64,000 bases of DNA from Beta vulgaris subsp. vulgaris (lineage: Eukaryota > Streptophyta > Magnoliopsida > Caryophyllales > Amaranthaceae), in NCBI RefSeq assembly GCF_026745355.1, contig NC_079202.1, positions 56,274,655-56,338,654 on the forward strand, in the 5' to 3' direction. The position numbers and the translations under genes were made by a program. The notes under the pieces were generated by a model, which worked only from the letters and a program-made list of their open reading frames with translations, was not told the DNA's origin and ran no database searches. Positions 61,658 to 64,000 of the stretch are shown here, piece by piece (position 1 is the first letter of the stretch; every line of letters starts with the position of its first letter).

Positions 61658-63372
61658 ATGTTCACAGTTCAATTTGCTCAAAAATCGCATCTTTTTTGGC
61701 GTCTTTTTCTAAATCCCCAGGTATTATATCTCCCATACACTCTAATTCTTTTTACAAGAGCTAAATGATTGTCTTTTAATGATAATGGAGTAATTTGTAG
61801 TTTGTTTTCATAATCATAATTCATACATTTGTGATTTGATTTGAGTCTCAGAGCTTGTTTGGTTACCCTTGAAACTTAATTCGCATGGAAAGTCTTATTT
61901 CATGGGAAGTACATTCCCTTATCTATTTCCTAGGAAATGGCTTTTGGTGTTTGGTTGAGCATAGAAATTTTAATCGACACAGGAATTTCTAATCACCAGG
62001 GGTTGGTGATTAATTTCCTACCCTTCATAAGAATTTCCATTTCCTTGGAAATTCTATTTATCATGAATTCCTATTTTCCGCATACCAAACAACTATCTTA
62101 TTTGTACTTACTAGGAAATCCAAATTTGAGTGGAATTTGAAGTGAACCAAACGACCTCTCAGTTTCTTGTTATGAGAATGAAATACATAATCAAAGGAAA
62201 TGCAAATGCTAGTGTAAGTCGAGTTGGAACAATAGATGATCAAATTCATCCCATATTTTACACTGAACTATTGTAACTATATGTTTATATACAAATAACA
62301 TATTTTAAGGAACTGAAAACTTGTAAATTTTGTTGACTTGTTTGTGCTACAATCTGTTAACTTTTCAGACCAGTTTGATTTCTCATGGAAGTAGCCATGT
62401 CAATCTCTTTTCAATACCAACATTCTCAATATTTCGAAATGTGATAACAAGGCATGTATTGCCTTATTCACTTAAGGGTTTTGATGGAACCTCTGTGGAT
62501 CTTTGCAATGGGAAGACGAACGTTGCGAGGCCATACGAAGTTGTGGTTGCTGCAACTCGAAATATGGGAATTGGTAAGGATGGCAAATTGCCGTGGAATT
62601 TGCCTTCCGATATGAGATTCTTCAAGGAGCTCACAACAACCACATCTGTTGATGGTAAGAGGAATGTGGTGATCATGGGGAGAAGAACTTGGGAAAGCAT
62701 TCCTCAGAAGTACGGCCTTTACCTGGCCGCCTTAATGTTGTGCTGACTCGTGCAGGGAAGTTGGAAGGTGCAAGTTTTGATGATTTAGTAATTTGCAACG
62801 ACTTCTCCTCAGCATTAAATTTAATGGCGGAACCTCCTCATATTGAGTCTATTGAGAAGGTGTTTGTAATAGGAGGTGGCCAAATTCTGAAGTAAGTTGG
62901 TGTTATCTGTGATAAGTTCTTTTCCTTACGACATTACTTCCTCCCTGTGGAAGTTTTGATACTTTCAATTATAGTCCCAAAAAAAAAAATCAGAATAACA
63001 TGTGATAAGCTTGGTTATATAGGTTTAAGGCTGTTTAATGTTCATTATACGTTACAGGGAAGCACTGAATGGTCGCGGTTGTGAGGCAATTCACTTGACT
63101 GATATAGAAGCAAACATTGAATGGGACACTTTCATTCCCCAAATTGATTTATCATTATTCAGTCCATTGTTTTCGTCCTGTCAGATGATGGAACTAATAC
63201 GCGGTTCTCTTTTGTGACTTATGTTCGTGTGAGTACCCCTTTTCCGGAGGAATCATCCACATCACAAGATGGTGCACACATCGACAGAGAAGCAAGAGGC
63301 ACACAGAGTTTGATTATCTCAAGAAGATTCAAGAAAGTATTTCTGGTGGGAAATCTAGTAGATGATAGATAG
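61658..63372 (+). pseudogene. DHFR remnant of a DHFR-TS gene, copy B (two frameshifts)
   Basis: Exons equivalent to copy A: 61658-61720, 62369-62891, 63058-63372. The Trp codon that is a stop in copy A is TGG here. One base is missing near 62713 (GTACCGG in A, GTACGG here), within the KYRPLPGRLNV segment, and another near 63193 (GAACATAA in A, GAACTAA here). A codon is also missing near 63364. Splice sites are kept. Thymidylate synthase is again lost beyond the first residues. Neither copy can make a complete DHFR domain as written. Confidence 0.88.
61852..62156. mobile_element. hAT-like MITE in DHFR intron 1 (copy B)
   Basis: Orthologous to the copy A element at 47697-48001, with the same TCTCAG flanks and nearly identical sequence. 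Confidence 0.8.
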
Positions 63373-64000
63373 AGTGACTGATTTCTTCTGCAAAAATCAG
63401 CTACCAAGGCTTCACATCTCAAACTCACCCTTTTTACTCTTCATAACAATTTATGCCTTTAAACTGTAATTCCTGACTGATGCTCAAACAATGAAAGTGC
63501 TGATCTTCCCCCTTCTTTTTCCTCTAGTTGTTTTTACCAGCTTGCTTGATACATATTGGTCCTTTCTGAACTCTGTAAACTAGACTTCAGTTGTGATATT
63601 TGAATATACATTTTTGCCTGGAAAAGATTATTTACTTTTGAAGAAAGAATGAATTCATATGCTTCCATTCTCGCGTCCATTCGTTGCCTTGTTTTATTAA
63701 GCAATTGAACATGAGGGCAGCTCCATCTGCAACATGCTTTCTATTGCAGAACTGCACTCACGAGTGTGAGCAGAAAGCCTGAATCTTTCAACCACATAGT
63801 ATATATATCGCCTCGTCTTTGCTATAAGGATTCCCTTGAAGAAGGTTTATTCAACTAGAGAGCATTGTGTGCTTAGTTCATCAGTTTTGGTAGGATCTAT
63901 TACATTTTAGTGCTAGCTTCTATCTTCAAGCCTATACCTTTTCTAGATATTAGTAAAGCAAATAGTGATACAAGTTTTAGAAAAGAAAGCTCTTTCAGAC

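Larger units (their letters stand above)
54512..64000. repeat. Tandem segmental duplication, copy B (continues past window)
   Basis: Begins at TTACCTTTCC directly after the SFH intron sequence, 16,274 bp after the start of copy A. It is nearly identical to copy A over the PPR and DHFR genes, and interrupted by different insertions in the noncoding part. Confidence 0.95.

Overview
This is a nuclear plant sequence, most likely from a eudicot. It is AT-rich, has spliced genes of plant families (a SABATH methyltransferase, inositol-pentakisphosphate 2-kinase, a PPR protein, a Sec14-nodulin-type SFH protein and a DHFR-TS derivative), and is packed with plant-type transposable elements: Ty1/copia, a gypsy-like solo LTR, an L1-type LINE, tRNA-derived SINEs, and Stowaway, Harbinger and hAT MITEs. 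The species cannot be fixed from the window; a Caryophyllales origin is only a guess.

Layout. 1-4472: degenerate Ty1/copia retrotransposon (minus strand), its left LTR cut by the window start. 4473-6100: MITEs. 6145-9521: a complete four-exon SABATH carboxyl methyltransferase of jasmonate-methyltransferase type (minus), with MITEs and a SINE in its introns. 9522-19400: transposon-rich spacer with a TIR element carrying a CHX antiporter fragment, a SINE, a 1641-bp solo LTR nested in older repeats, and long TA and ATT microsatellites. 19659-26540: MITEs, a dead LINE and a directly repeated noncoding block. 27200-34097: the IPK1 gene (plus, seven coding exons, 445 aa), apparently with a spliced 5' leader. 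34098-38237: repeat-rich spacer.

38238 to the window end is a tandem segmental duplication with a period of about 16.27 kb. Copy A (38238 to at least 49850) has an intact 814-aa PPR gene (minus) and a DHFR pseudogene (plus). Copy B (54512 to the window end) has the same two genes, the PPR broken by three single-base deletions and the DHFR by two. Between them lies the 3' half of an SFH gene (51288-54396, minus) that stops abruptly near the junction, as expected if the breakpoint fell inside SFH. The DHFR genes have lost nearly all of the thymidylate synthase half. Each copy has gained its own transposons since the duplication, so the other copy gives the empty site.

The genes do not form a pathway. 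IPK1 makes phytate in cytosol and nucleus, the methyltransferase makes a small volatile ester, and the PPR protein is probably organellar. The most unusual signals are a roughly 40-nt core sequence shared by nine elements, including MITEs of two superfamilies with different ends, gene-fragment capture by two short TIR elements, and the paired empty and filled sites in the duplication.
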